Shown piece after piece: positions 26,318 through 35,421 of a stretch of DNA of 64,000 nt; within the stretch, counting starts at the first letter, position 1; the number at the start of each line of letters is the position of its first letter. The DNA is from Orlajensenia flava (GTDB lineage: Bacteria > Actinomycetota > Actinomycetes > Actinomycetales > Microbacteriaceae). Position numbers and translations under genes: made by a program. The stretch is taken from positions 62,001 through 126,000 of the forward strand of contig NZ_SSSN01000015.1 in the NCBI RefSeq assembly GCF_004801905.1, written 5' to 3'. The notes under the pieces were generated by a model, which saw only the letters and a program-made list of their open reading frames with translations, searched no databases and had not been told where the DNA came from.

Positions 26318-27186
26318 GGCGCGGCGAGGATGGATCGTCTCGAGGCACGCCGACGGTCACGGTCGTCATCCCGGCCAGGAATGACGCCGAGCACCTGCGT
26401 CGCTGCCTGCGCTCCCTGGCCGCCCAGACCGTGCCGCCCGACGCGGTGATCGTCGTCGACAACGGCTCGACGGACGACACCGGAGCGGTGGCGCTGCGCC
26501 ACGGCGCCCGGGTGATCGTGGAGCGGGAGACGGGAATCGGGGCGGCGAGCGCGGCCGGCTACCACGCGGCGACCACGGATGTCATCGCTCGACTCGACGC
26601 CGACTCGACCCCGGCGCCGGACTGGGTCGGCACGATCGTCTCGGCGTTCGCGCGACGGGGCGACGTCGCGGCGATCACGGGGCCGGCGTTCTTCAGCGAC
26701 GGTCCGCAGCGCGCCCGAACACCCCTGGCCGCCCTCTACCTCGGCTCCTACTTCGTCCTCACCGGTCTGGCATTGGGGCATGTACCCCTGTTCGGCTCCA
26801 ACATGGCTTTCCGCCGCTCGGCCTGGCTGAGCGTGAGTGCCCACGTGCACACGCACGATGCCCTCGCCCACGACGACCTCGACCTGTCGTACCACCTGGG
26901 TGTCGATCAGCGCATCCGGTTCGTGCCGAGCCTGCGCAGCGGCATCTCGATGCGCCCATTGAGCGACGGCAAGGGTCGGCTGCGCATCCGGCGCGGATTC
27001 CACACCATCGCGGTGCACTGGCCGCACGAGTTGCCGTGGCTCCGAGTCTTCCGGAGGATGGCGACCACGCCGCCGGCCGGGCGTGCGCGCGCTCGACCCA
27101 ACCGGCCCGCGGCGGCCGCGCCGTCAGCGCTTGGTGGGGTGGTCGGCCAGAACCTGGTCGATGTCGATGGCCCTGAGCAGCTCTGA
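26314..27186 (+). CDS. Family 2 glycosyltransferase
   Basis: The 290-residue GT-A-fold enzyme has TVVIPARNDAEHLRRCL, VDNGSTDDT and the metal/nucleotide-binding DAD in IARLDADSTPAPDW. A hydrophobic stretch (LYLGSYFVLTGLALGHVPLFG, near 140-160) may associate with the membrane. The acceptor is unknown. It is translationally coupled to the DUF2238 gene. Its 3' end overlaps the convergent 89-residue gene by 63 bp. Confidence 0.87.
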   Translation: MRRGEDGSSRGTPTVTVVIPARNDAEHLRRCLRSLAAQTVPPDAVIVVDNGSTDDTGAVALRHGARVIVERETGIGAASAAGYHAATTDVIARLDADSTPAPDWVGTIVSAFARRGDVAAITGPAFFSDGPQRARTPLAALYLGSYFVLTGLALGHVPLFGSNMAFRRSAWLSVSAHVHTHDALAHDDLDLSYHLGVDQRIRFVPSLRSGISMRPLSDGKGRLRIRRGFHTIAVHWPHELPWLRVFRRMATTPPAGRARARPNRPAAAAPSALGGVVGQNLVDVDGPEQL

Positions 27187-27393
27187 CCAGTCGATGCCAC
27201 GAGCACGATCAGCGGCGTCGGCATCCGCGAACACCTTGCCGTTGCGGTGCACGACGACCGCCGGACCGACCTGGTCGTTGAGCGCAGCGAGGATGGCGTC
27301 GTCGGCCCCCTCGACGTCGAAGTCCGCTCCCACTTGGGCGATCCGCTCGGCGGTCAGGGTGTACGAGACGTATCCGACTTCGATCTGGTCCAT
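27124..27393 (-). CDS. Hypothetical protein, 89 residues
   Basis: A small acidic protein without membrane segments or recognised motifs. It has mixed alpha/beta character (VVVHRNGKVFADADAADRARGIDW). The ATG at 27393 follows TAGGAT by exactly six bases, a convincing leaderless promoter, which is the best evidence that it is expressed. It overlaps the 3' end of the glycosyltransferase on the other strand. Confidence 0.65.
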   Translation of the reverse strand: MDQIEVGYVSYTLTAERIAQVGADFDVEGADDAILAALNDQVGPAVVVHRNGKVFADADAADRARGIDWSELLRAIDIDQVLADHPTKR

Positions 27394-27409
27394 GCCTCGA
27401 TCCTAGCGA

Positions 27410-28870
27410 TCAGGCCGAGAAGTCCTCCGGCACCTCCAGCGGACGACGGGTGTAGTAGGCGCGGGCCTTGCGGTAGAACAGCACCAGCGGCACCAGGCCG
27501 ACCAGGATGAGTCCGACGCCGAGCACGTTGACGATCGGATCGTTGTTGGGGATCGAGCTGAAGAAGATGAAGATCATGAAGGCCGCGCCGACCGCCGGCC
27601 AGAGGCCGATGAAGATGAAGTTCTTGATCGATTTGAAGATGACCTTCCGGAAGCCGACGATGACGGCGAGCCCGGCCAGCGCGTAGTAGAACGCGATCTG
27701 CAGGCCGATGGAGAGGATCGCGTTGGAGAGGATGTCGCCGACGCTGCCGAGGAAGTTCGATCCGATGAAGAGCACGACGGAGACGCCGACGACGACCAAG
27801 GTGGCGAACACGGGGGTCTTCCAGCGGCGGTTGATCTTGCCGAAGGCGAACGGGATGGTGCGGTCTCGCCCCATCGCGAACAGGGTGCGGGTGACCTGGA
27901 TGAGCGTGGTCTCGAGCGTGGCGATCGTCGAGAGGGCGACGGCGACGATGAGGATCTTTCCGCCGATGCCCGGCCAGACGACATCGCCCAGCACCGAGAG
28001 GATGTTGGCGCTGTTGTCCTCGATGGTCTTGGTCGGCAGCATCACCAGTGTCGCGATGGTGAACACCTCGAAGAGGAGGAACACGATGACCACGCCGATG
28101 ATGCCGGCGGATCCCGCCGACTTGTGGCCATCCCGCGTCTCCTCGTTGAGGTTGGCCGCCACGTCCCAGCCCCAGTAGTAGAAGGCCGCGATGAGCGCGG
28201 ACGCGACGAAGACGCCGGCCCCGGTGAGGTGACCGAACCCCAGCCAGTCCCACGAGAAGTTCGGGCCCTTGTGGGCACTCGTCGAGGCACGGATGATGGC
28301 GATGGCGGCGAACACCACCAGGATGCTCACCTCGACGATGGACATGATCCACTGCGCGCGGGCGGTGACATGCACGCCGAAGATCACGCACGCCGCCATC
28401 ACGAGGAACCAGAGTGCGCCGACGGCGGTGATGAGCGCGACGTTGTTCGCCTGATCCGGTGCGAACAACGAGACGGTCATGGCACCGGCAGGCAGCGCGC
28501 CCGCGACCATGAAGATGGTCGCCGACACCACGAGCGCCCATCCGGAGAGGAAGCCGAGGATCGGGTGCAGGCCACGCGCCACCCAGGAGTAGGACGCGCC
28601 GGCATGCACGTCGACCCGGCCCAGGTAGAGGAATGCCCAGGCGATGCCGAGCATCGGCAGGCCGCACCAGAGCAGGGCGCCGGGTGCACCCAGGCCCGCG
28701 ACGCCGACGAGGGTGGCCGTGGTCGCCGCGATCGAGTAGGCCGGGGCGCTGCCCGCGACGGCCATGACGATCGAGCCGGCGGGACTGATGCCGTCGGCCT
28801 GGAGCTGATGCTCCTCGAACTCGACCGCACGTTGGTGCGAGGTCTCGGTCTCCAGCTCACTGTTCGTCAT
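27410..28870 (-). CDS. APC-family amino acid permease
   Basis: This 486-residue secondary transporter has twelve hydrophobic segments. The first helix carries the substrate-binding motif VMAVAGSAPAYSIAAT. The cytosolic N-terminus is hydrophilic. GGAG precedes the ATG at 28870. The family imports amino acids or polyamines by cation symport. With the putrescine/GABA cluster nearby, a polyamine or GABA substrate is possible but unproven. Confidence 0.88.
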   Translation of the reverse strand: MTNSELETETSHQRAVEFEEHQLQADGISPAGSIVMAVAGSAPAYSIAATTATLVGVAGLGAPGALLWCGLPMLGIAWAFLYLGRVDVHAGASYSWVARGLHPILGFLSGWALVVSATIFMVAGALPAGAMTVSLFAPDQANNVALITAVGALWFLVMAACVIFGVHVTARAQWIMSIVEVSILVVFAAIAIIRASTSAHKGPNFSWDWLGFGHLTGAGVFVASALIAAFYYWGWDVAANLNEETRDGHKSAGSAGIIGVVIVFLLFEVFTIATLVMLPTKTIEDNSANILSVLGDVVWPGIGGKILIVAVALSTIATLETTLIQVTRTLFAMGRDRTIPFAFGKINRRWKTPVFATLVVVGVSVVLFIGSNFLGSVGDILSNAILSIGLQIAFYYALAGLAVIVGFRKVIFKSIKNFIFIGLWPAVGAAFMIFIFFSSIPNNDPIVNVLGVGLILVGLVPLVLFYRKARAYYTRRPLEVPEDFSA

Positions 28871-29068
28871 CGAAATCTCCGCCCGCTCGGCACATGGTCA
28901 GAGCGAACGTAGCACCCGGAAGAGCGGCTGACAATGCGGATATCGTTGCGAACTCAGCATCGTTACAACGAATGAGTCGCCGTATTGCGGGACGGGAACT
29001 AATTTCGAAGCGTTTCTCGACCGAGACGACATCCGCGGGTCCTGTCGCAATCCTCGGCCGGGCATGGC

Positions 29069-29101
29069 GACAGCCGGCGCCCCCCAGGGCCGCCGGCTGT
29101 C
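29069..29101. terminator. Hairpin downstream of the GlsB-type gene
   Basis: GACAGCCGGC and GCCGGCTGTC form a perfect 10-bp stem with a 13-base loop. It lies 26 bp past the stop of the minus-strand GlsB gene; a T-rich stretch (cttgtt) is on the plus strand. The rest of the 256-bp gap 28871-29126 shows no gene. Confidence 0.5.
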
Positions 29102-29126
29102 TTGTTCCGCTCCGGTGCTTTCGATC

Positions 29127-29396
29127 TCAGGCGCGCGCGGTGCGACGCCCGACGACCAGTCCGTAGATGAGCAGAACGATGACGGCGCCGACGATGGCGA
29201 TGAGCCACGACTGGATCGAGAAGAACCCGTCGTATCCGACGCCGAAGATGGCGCCGCCGAGCCAGCCGCCGAGCAGGGCGCCGACGACGCCCAGGAGGAG
29301 CGTGATCAGCCAGCCGCCACCCTGGCGTCCGGGGATGATCAGCTTGGCGATGGCGCCGGCGATGAGGCCGAGGAGGAGGAATGCGAGGAAGCTCAT
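29127..29396 (-). CDS. GlsB/YeaQ/YmgE-family stress-response membrane protein
   Basis: An 89-residue protein with three membrane helices rich in glycine (FLLLGLIAGAIAKLIIPG, the LLLGVVGALLGGWLGG stretch, and IVGAVIVLLIYGLVVG). The pattern is typical of the transglycosylase-associated/GlsB family, which is induced by general stress. AAGGAT precedes the ATG at 29396. It diverges from a LuxR-type response regulator. Confidence 0.9.
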   Translation of the reverse strand: MSFLAFLLLGLIAGAIAKLIIPGRQGGGWLITLLLGVVGALLGGWLGGAIFGVGYDGFFSIQSWLIAIVGAVIVLLIYGLVVGRRTARA

Positions 29397-29510
29397 GGTG
29401 AATCCTTTGGTCTGGTGGTCACTGTCGTGACCGGTGAGCGGGGGTACTGCATCGAAGCTACGCGCGCCGCAGGTCTGTCGGTCACACCCCTAGGTAGGTA
29501 ATGTCGACCC

Positions 29511-30179
29511 ATGGTGTCCCGCCCGGCGAAGCCCATCACGGTAGCTCTCATCGACGACTACGACGTGGTGCTCGTCGGGCTCGCCCACATGTTCGACGCC
29601 TATCGAGACCGGGTGGTCGTGGCCGAGATCGACGCGAACGAACCCCTGAGCGATCCGATCGACGTCGTGATGTACGACTCGTTCGCCCAGCCGGAGTCGG
29701 ACCATCACGAGATCCGTCAGCTGGTCGCCAACCCGCGAGCGCGCCAGACGGTCGTCTACACGTGGAACTTCCATCCGGAGCTGATCGCCTACGCGCGGGG
29801 GCACGGCGTGCGCGGGTACCTCTCCAAGACCCTGCCGGCGCGTGAGCTCGTCGCTGCTCTCGAGGCTGTTCACGCGGGCGAGGAGGTCATCAGCGAGCCG
29901 CCACGCCGAACCCAACTCTCGATGGCGCTCGACTGGCCCGGTCGGCGCGAGGGCATCACCGATCGCGAGTCGGAGATTCTCGCGCTCATCACCCAGGGAA
30001 AGAACAACGCCGAGGTCGCTGCGCTGACCTACCTGAGCCCGAACACGATCAAGTCGTACAACCGCGCCATCTATCGAAAGATCGGCGTGAGCAGCCGAAC
30101 GCAGGCCGTCGTGTGGGGAATGAGCAACGGCTTCACTCCCGATCACCACCGGATCGATCACTGGCTCGGCGGACCCTAG
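29511..30179 (+). CDS. Orphan NarL/LuxR-type response regulator
   Basis: The 222-residue protein has a receiver domain with D15-D16 (ALIDDYDVV), a probable phosphoacceptor Asp in IDVVMYDSFA and the conserved Lys in GYLSK. The C-terminal LuxR helix-turn-helix (about 145-205) contains ITDRESEILALITQGKNNAE. No kinase gene is adjacent. ATG at 29511 follows TAATGT by six bases (leaderless layout). It is divergent from the GlsB stress gene, which is a plausible target. It overlaps the CAAX protease 3' end by 47 bp. Confidence 0.88.
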   Translation: MVSRPAKPITVALIDDYDVVLVGLAHMFDAYRDRVVVAEIDANEPLSDPIDVVMYDSFAQPESDHHEIRQLVANPRARQTVVYTWNFHPELIAYARGHGVRGYLSKTLPARELVAALEAVHAGEEVISEPPRRTQLSMALDWPGRREGITDRESEILALITQGKNNAEVAALTYLSPNTIKSYNRAIYRKIGVSSRTQAVVWGMSNGFTPDHHRIDHWLGGP

Positions 30180-31032
30180 ACGACCCGACTCTCCCCTTCA
30201 CGAGGAAGATCGCGATGAGGGCGAGCAGGATGTAGGCGTAGTTGAACAGGCTGGCGATGGTGAGCAGACCGGCATCACCGGCCGCGCCGCCGGTCGAGTC
30301 GATGCCGCCCGTGGCCAGGATGGTGGTCGGGTCGGTCGCGGCGTGGAGCAGCATCGCCCAGACCAGGCTGCCGGTGACGCGCATAGACAGGTACATCATG
30401 GCGCCGAACCCGAAGGTGTACACGACCGTGATCAGCACCAGAAGTGGGGATTGGCCCGTGATGATGTTGGTGCTGTGCAGGAGTGCGAACAGCAGCGACG
30501 ACAGCAGCATCACGACGCGCTCGCTGTAGCCGCCTCGGCGAAGGAGATTCACGCCGATGCCGCGTGTGATGAGTTCTTCCGCGAAGCCGATGCACAACCC
30601 GAGCAGCAGGACGGCCAGCACCACCTGCATCGAGTACGCCGACCAGTTGGTGGCCACCAAGCGGATCACGATGGGGATGAGCACGAGAACGACGGCGATC
30701 CACATCCACGGCCGCCCGGCGATCGGTTGCCGTGCGAAGATCGTCGGCAGCCATCCGACCGACCACACGAAGAGCAGGGTCAGGCCCCCGGCGACGAGGA
30801 TCGGCAGGGCGACGCCGATGAGCACGCTCGTCGGGTCGCCGAACAGATTCTTCTCGTCGACGACCCCGCTGAACAGCGTTGCGTTCACCCATCCGATGCC
30901 CTGGTACATCGCTGCATAGACGACGGTGATCAGCACGGCCTTCCACCATCCGCCGGGGTTCCAGAAACCTTTCCAACCGGATGCGGCAGCGGAGTCATCG
31001 GACACGGGCATCTCCCCCACAGGCGCGCTCAT
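30133..31032 (-). CDS. CPBP-family intramembrane glutamic protease (CAAX/ABI)
   Basis: This 299-residue protein has about seven to eight membrane helices. Motif 1 is FAEELITRG (EExxxR), motif 2 contains FALLHSTN, and motif 3 is LLHAATD; these supply the catalytic Glu and His residues. ATG at 31032 follows TAGATT by exactly six bases, better than the GTG at 31038. Substrates are unknown; family roles include prenyl-protein processing and bacteriocin self-immunity. It stands alone between the regulator and an aldo/keto reductase. Confidence 0.88.
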   Translation of the reverse strand: MSAPVGEMPVSDDSAAASGWKGFWNPGGWWKAVLITVVYAAMYQGIGWVNATLFSGVVDEKNLFGDPTSVLIGVALPILVAGGLTLLFVWSVGWLPTIFARQPIAGRPWMWIAVVLVLIPIVIRLVATNWSAYSMQVVLAVLLLGLCIGFAEELITRGIGVNLLRRGGYSERVVMLLSSLLFALLHSTNIITGQSPLLVLITVVYTFGFGAMMYLSMRVTGSLVWAMLLHAATDPTTILATGGIDSTGGAAGDAGLLTIASLFNYAYILLALIAIFLVKGRVGSSRVRRASDRSGGDRE

Positions 31033-31161
31033 GTGCACAATCTACTGGAGGGGCGCTCCGCGGATGCTAACGCGCGGGGTCGGGTATGTCGACCGCCGTT
31101 CGGTCCGTCGGCAGGGCGGGATAGCGTCGAAGCAACACCGCGATCCGTCAGGAGAACAACC

Positions 31162-31986
31162 ATGCCCATCCTCACCGACCACCGCGCACTCGCCAACGGC
31201 GTCGAGATCCCCGTCCTCGGCTTCGGCACGTGGCAGATTCCTGACGGGGACGACGCCTACGACGCGGTCACGTCCGCGCTCGAAGTGGGTTACCGGCACA
31301 TCGACACCGCTCGCGCCTACGGAAACGAGGCGAGTGTCGCGCGCGCCATCGCCGACAGCGGAATCGCCCGCGACGAGATCTTCGTTACCACCAAGCTTCC
31401 GGCCGAGGTGAAGAGCTACGACGGCGCTCTGAGGAGCTTCGAGACCACCATGGACGCGCTCGGCATGGACCACGTCGATCTCTACCTCATTCATGCACCG
31501 TGGCCGTGGAACGAGCAGGGTGCGGACTACCGTTCCGGCAATGCCGAGGCGTGGCGGGCGATGGCGGAGATCCAGCAGTCCGGACGTGCGCGCGCCATCG
31601 GGGTGTCCAACTTCGAGGTGGCCGACCTCGAGGCGCTGGCCTCCTCGTCCGACGTCGTTCCGCAGGTGAACCAGATCCGGTTCTTCGTCGGCAACACGCA
31701 GGACGCCGTCACACGCTACTGCCACGACCACGGCATCCTCGTCGAGGCGTACTCGCCGTTGGCGACCGGGTCGATCCTCGACGATGAGGACGTGCGTGCG
31801 ATCGCGGACGGGTACGACCGCACGGTCGCTCAGCTGTGCATCCGTTACGCCCTGCAGAAGGACACGGTGCCGCTGCCCAAGACGACCAACGCCGATCGCA
31901 TGCGAGAGAACGCCGACATCGACTTCGAGATCTCCGACGAGGACATGGCTCGGCTCGACGGCATCGACGACGACAAGAGGGAGTGA
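31162..31986 (+). CDS. Aldo/keto reductase
   Basis: The 274-residue TIM-barrel oxidoreductase carries the tetrad in HIDTARAYGNE (Asp, Tyr), TTKLP (Lys) and LIHAPWP (His). The cofactor stretch is LPKTTNADRMREN. AGGAGA precedes the ATG at 31162. It fits NADPH-dependent 2,5-diketogluconate-reductase-like enzymes that reduce aldehydes and ketones. The gene is alone. Confidence 0.92.
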   Translation: MPILTDHRALANGVEIPVLGFGTWQIPDGDDAYDAVTSALEVGYRHIDTARAYGNEASVARAIADSGIARDEIFVTTKLPAEVKSYDGALRSFETTMDALGMDHVDLYLIHAPWPWNEQGADYRSGNAEAWRAMAEIQQSGRARAIGVSNFEVADLEALASSSDVVPQVNQIRFFVGNTQDAVTRYCHDHGILVEAYSPLATGSILDDEDVRAIADGYDRTVAQLCIRYALQKDTVPLPKTTNADRMRENADIDFEISDEDMARLDGIDDDKRE

Positions 31987-32009
31987 GGTCGAACCTCCAG
32001 AACCGTTGG

Positions 32010-32855
32010 TTATCGGTCACCCGCGATCACCGGGTCGCCGACGACGCGAGCGGAGCCTGCCGAGCGTTCTCTGGCGAACCGGCTCGCCGCCAGCAACACG
32101 AGCGCGATGAGCAGGGTCACGCCGAACTGCAGGAGCGCGCCGGCATCGGAGGTCTGCGGCAGCAGTGCACTCGCACTATTGCCCGCGAAATGCAGCAGGA
32201 TGGCCGACCAGACTGCGCCGCCGAGCCGTTCGAACACCCACAGGTAGGTGAACGAAAGAGGAATCAGGCTCAGGAAGAAGAGGAGGCCGCGCAGGCTGAG
32301 CAACCCCATGGCGTGCTGTCCGCTGCCGTTCAGGAAGAACAGCGGCACGTGCCACACGCCCCACGCTGCGCCCAACACGACCGCCGTCATCACCGCGTTC
32401 AGCCGCAACCGCAAGCGCGGTTGCAGGTATCCGCGCTAGCCGAACTCTTCGGCGAGCGGGCCCGCGATGAGGTAGGTGACGAGGAAAAGGATGAGTCCGC
32501 CGCTCGAGTCGATGACGCCAGGGGCGGCGGACCCGAAGCCGGGCGCGTCGAGCACGAGCGCGGCGACGACGGCAGGTAGGGCGCCGAGCACGAGTGCGGC
32601 GGGCACCCATAACCACGGCGCTGCTACCGGAGATGTCGGCTGTCCCGAGCGACGCACGAGGATCACCGCCACGAGAGCGGCCAGGCTCGGCCCGGAAGCG
32701 CCGATCGCGAAGTACCAGATCGTCGGCGACTGGCGAACGTCACCGCCGGTGAGCCCGACCACCAGCCAGAATCCCCAGCTGATGACCACGCAGGCCGTCG
32801 CGAACACGACGATTGCGCGTCGAATGGGTACCACGTTCTGCGGACTCATCGTCAT
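32010..32855 (-). pseudogene. CPBP intramembrane protease with an in-frame amber codon
   Basis: The reading frame is uninterrupted except for one TAG at 32436-32438, inside motif 1: LAEEFG, stop, RGYLQPRL. The family has Trp at this point (EEFGWRGYL), so a single TGG to TAG change explains it. Downstream coding continues for 141 codons with motif 2 (AAWGVWHVPLFF) and motif 3 (LLHFAGNSASA). The intact product would be about 281 residues. The start is ATG 32855, or ATG 32849. Without read-through, only the N-terminal half would be made. It is either a recent pseudogene or a sequencing error. Confidence 0.87.
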
Positions 32856-33013
32856 GCCCCGATCGTGACGTACCGGGGCCGTCGGTGACAACCATCCGCT
32901 GCGTCGGCGCGCACGAGAGTGGACGAGCTCGAGAGGGTCGGGGCGCGATCACCCTGCGCTGTCACCGGCTGGCTTTGCTATCGCCCCGCTTTACGGGCTT
33001 CTCAACACACGAC

Positions 33014-33568
33014 TCACAGCTCCTCCCTGCCACCTTCGTCGAACAGGTGCGGGGTGAGCTGGGCGCTTGCCTCGGTGGGTATCTCAAGCGACATCGCCGT
33101 CATGATGGCGAGCAGTTTCGCATCGATCTTGGGTGCCGCCTCGGCGATAGCCGAGTCGTCCAGCAAGCGGAGGCCGTTCCCTGGCATCTCGGCCGTGAAC
33201 CAGGCTCCGCCGTCGAGGTCGTCGCTCAGAGTGACTCGAAAGGGCACGAAAGCGAGGACGCGTGGGTCCCGATCGAAGAGCGTTGACAGCATGCGAAGGT
33301 TGCCAACCAGAAATCCATGGCTAGAACGGTAGTTGCCGGCCTTTTTCATCAATGGCCCGACGGCGTCCTGCCAATAGATCATCATCTCCAACGGAGCGAT
33401 GGAACGGATGTGCTCGAGGATGTCGGCGAAGGTGGCTCCACTCATCACGAGTTCCCGCACGTCCTGCTCCGGAAAGACCGGGACAGCGCTGAGGAAGCGA
33501 TCGAGCAACGCGTCCAGAGGGACGTTCGCCTTGACGGAGAACAGCACCGGCGTTGGCTCCTTCCTCAT
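33014..33568 (-). CDS. DUF302-like protein
   Basis: A 184-residue soluble protein. The stretch NLRMLSTLFDRDPRVLAFVPFRV, together with LFSVKANVPLDALLDRF near the start, resembles the TT1751/DUF302 fold, whose function is unknown. Its ATG overlaps the NmrA-like gene stop by 4 bp, so it is the last gene of a three-gene operon (hydrolase, NmrA, DUF302). Confidence 0.6.
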   Translation of the reverse strand: MRKEPTPVLFSVKANVPLDALLDRFLSAVPVFPEQDVRELVMSGATFADILEHIRSIAPLEMMIYWQDAVGPLMKKAGNYRSSHGFLVGNLRMLSTLFDRDPRVLAFVPFRVTLSDDLDGGAWFTAEMPGNGLRLLDDSAIAEAAPKIDAKLLAIMTAMSLEIPTEASAQLTPHLFDEGGREEL

Positions 33569-34536
33569 GTTCGAGCGCTCACGCCTCTCGACGTGGGGGC
33601 GAACTCACGCATGGGAAGACGGCCAGTGAACAGTTCCACGTGCGAGGCGATGTAATCCTCGACGGATTCCGGTGCCCGCCCTGTGACGTTCCTGACATCG
33701 TCTGTGTGCCGGTTGTAGCGATCGTCGCGATGCACCTTGGCCACCGTGAGGAGGTGCCCGAGAACGTGTGGCGGGATGCCGACGACAGAGCCGAGCTGCT
33801 TCGCGTAGACCTCGTCCGGGATGTCGCTGCCGGTGATTGGACGCCCGAGTGCTCGACCGTAGCGAACTGCCAGCTCATCGATCCCGAGCACCTCGGGGCC
33901 GGTGAGCTCATAAACGTTCCCGATGTGTCGGGCGGGGTCGCGAAGGACCGTCTTGACCACATTGGCGACATCCGTCGCAGCGACTGGTGACGTCTTGCCG
34001 CGTCCGATCGGAAGCGCGAGGACACCGTTCTTAGCAATGCTCTGCCGTGGGGCGCGCGTGAACATCGGGTTGTCGAGGAATACGGTCGGACGAACGGTGA
34101 CGACCGGGAGGCGCGACCATGTGAACATCTGCTCGACGAGCCAATGGAGCCGTTGCTGCTGCGACTCCTCTGAGCTCGTCGAGGTCATCTGCGACACGGT
34201 CATCTGCGACATACTGACGAGCACTTCCAGGTCGCCGCCCTCCAGCGCGAGAGATGCCAGAATCGCAGCAGCCTCCACATAGTCCGACGACACCGGGAAA
34301 TTGAAGAACACTCTTCTAACCCCGCTGAGCGCGGCGGCGACGTCGTGAGGGCGAGTGAGATCACCTGCGACGACGTCCGCGCCGTGCGCCCGCAACCCGT
34401 CGGCCCAGTCGTCGTCTCGGTGGACCATCGCTCTGATGGGTTGCCCGAGTTTCAGGAGCATCTCGCCCGCGAGCCGAGCGATGTTGCTCTCTCCCGGCCC
34501 CACACCTGTCAGAAGGATTGGCGTCGTCTGTGTCAT
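33565..34536 (-). CDS. NmrA/SDR-type NAD(P)-binding protein
   Basis: The 323-residue Rossmann protein has TGVGPGESNIARLAGEML (a modified GxxGxxG), AMVHRDDDW and GDLTRPHDVAAALSGVRRVF. It lacks a clear Tyr-x3-Lys catalytic pair, as expected for NmrA-like redox sensors or quinone reductases. The start overlaps the hydrolase stop (ATGA). The operon suggests detoxification of small organic or quinone compounds, which is inference. Confidence 0.82.
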   Translation of the reverse strand: MTQTTPILLTGVGPGESNIARLAGEMLLKLGQPIRAMVHRDDDWADGLRAHGADVVAGDLTRPHDVAAALSGVRRVFFNFPVSSDYVEAAAILASLALEGGDLEVLVSMSQMTVSQMTSTSSEESQQQRLHWLVEQMFTWSRLPVVTVRPTVFLDNPMFTRAPRQSIAKNGVLALPIGRGKTSPVAATDVANVVKTVLRDPARHIGNVYELTGPEVLGIDELAVRYGRALGRPITGSDIPDEVYAKQLGSVVGIPPHVLGHLLTVAKVHRDDRYNRHTDDVRNVTGRAPESVEDYIASHVELFTGRLPMREFAPTSRGVSART

Positions 34537-35303
34537 TGCAGAGCCCCTTTAGCCCAACCTCCGCTGATCGACTTGGCAGCTTCGACGATCACGTGCGCCA
34601 CGGTGAGCGGCTCCGCCAGCATCGACAGGTGCGGTGCGTGCCCCTCGACGATCGTGCTTCCCGCACGATGGGCCATGGCTCGCTGCTGCTCCGGGGGGAT
34701 GACGTGATCGACCGTGCCGACGAAGTACCAGCTGGGAATGCTCTTCCACGCCGGCGTGCCCTCGAAGGGGGTTCCGAGGGCTCCGAGCGTCACCGGATTC
34801 TGGCCGGCACCCAAGGCGTCGGCTTCGACCCGGGGAAGGGTTGCCGCGAAGATCTCATGGAACTTGTCGCGCTTGATGTAGCTGTCGTACTCGCCCTGTG
34901 GAGCGTCAACCGCCGGGAGCACGAAATCCAAGACGGTCGTGGGGTCGGGGACGTTGAGCATCGAACCCGGGAGTGCGTTCGTGAGACCCGACGCGCTCTC
35001 GCCCGCATCGGGCGCGTAGGCGTCGATGAAGACCAGGGCCTTTACATTGTCGGCTTCGAGCGCGGCTCCGGTGATGACGACGCCGCCGTAGGAGTGCGCT
35101 GCGAGCACCACGGGTCCCTGGGTCGCCTGATTCAGGAAGTCGGCGACCGCCTTGGTGTCGGTTGCTACGCCGCGGAGGGGATTGGGGGCGAGGAGGACGG
35201 TGAAGCCTTCCACCTGAAGGGTGGCGGTGACGGCGGCGAAGCTGGAGCCATCGGCCCATGCTCCGTGGACGAGGACGATCGTTGGTTTGTCGCTTGAGGT
35301 CAT
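34533..35303 (-). CDS. Alpha/beta hydrolase (esterase type), paralogue of the 42.6-kb gene
   Basis: This 256-residue cytosolic hydrolase has the oxyanion motif VHGAWADGSSF, the nucleophile elbow AAHSYGG, the acid in FVGTVDHVIPP and the His in GHAPHLSM. The triad is complete. ATG at 35303 is chosen; a GTG at 35330 is possible. It heads the three-gene minus-strand operon. It shares long identical stretches with the secreted hydrolase at 42.6 kb, showing a duplication within this region. Confidence 0.9.
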   Translation of the reverse strand: MTSSDKPTIVLVHGAWADGSSFAAVTATLQVEGFTVLLAPNPLRGVATDTKAVADFLNQATQGPVVLAAHSYGGVVITGAALEADNVKALVFIDAYAPDAGESASGLTNALPGSMLNVPDPTTVLDFVLPAVDAPQGEYDSYIKRDKFHEIFAATLPRVEADALGAGQNPVTLGALGTPFEGTPAWKSIPSWYFVGTVDHVIPPEQQRAMAHRAGSTIVEGHAPHLSMLAEPLTVAHVIVEAAKSISGGWAKGALQ

Positions 35304-35421
35304 GAATCGATGTTGGCGGTGGATCGTCACATCCGGTCATGCCGAAAAAGCATCTCGTCGATGAAGATCTCTATCCCTAGTGCTACGAGGGTTCAGCAGG
35401 TGCCGACCGGACGGGATATCG

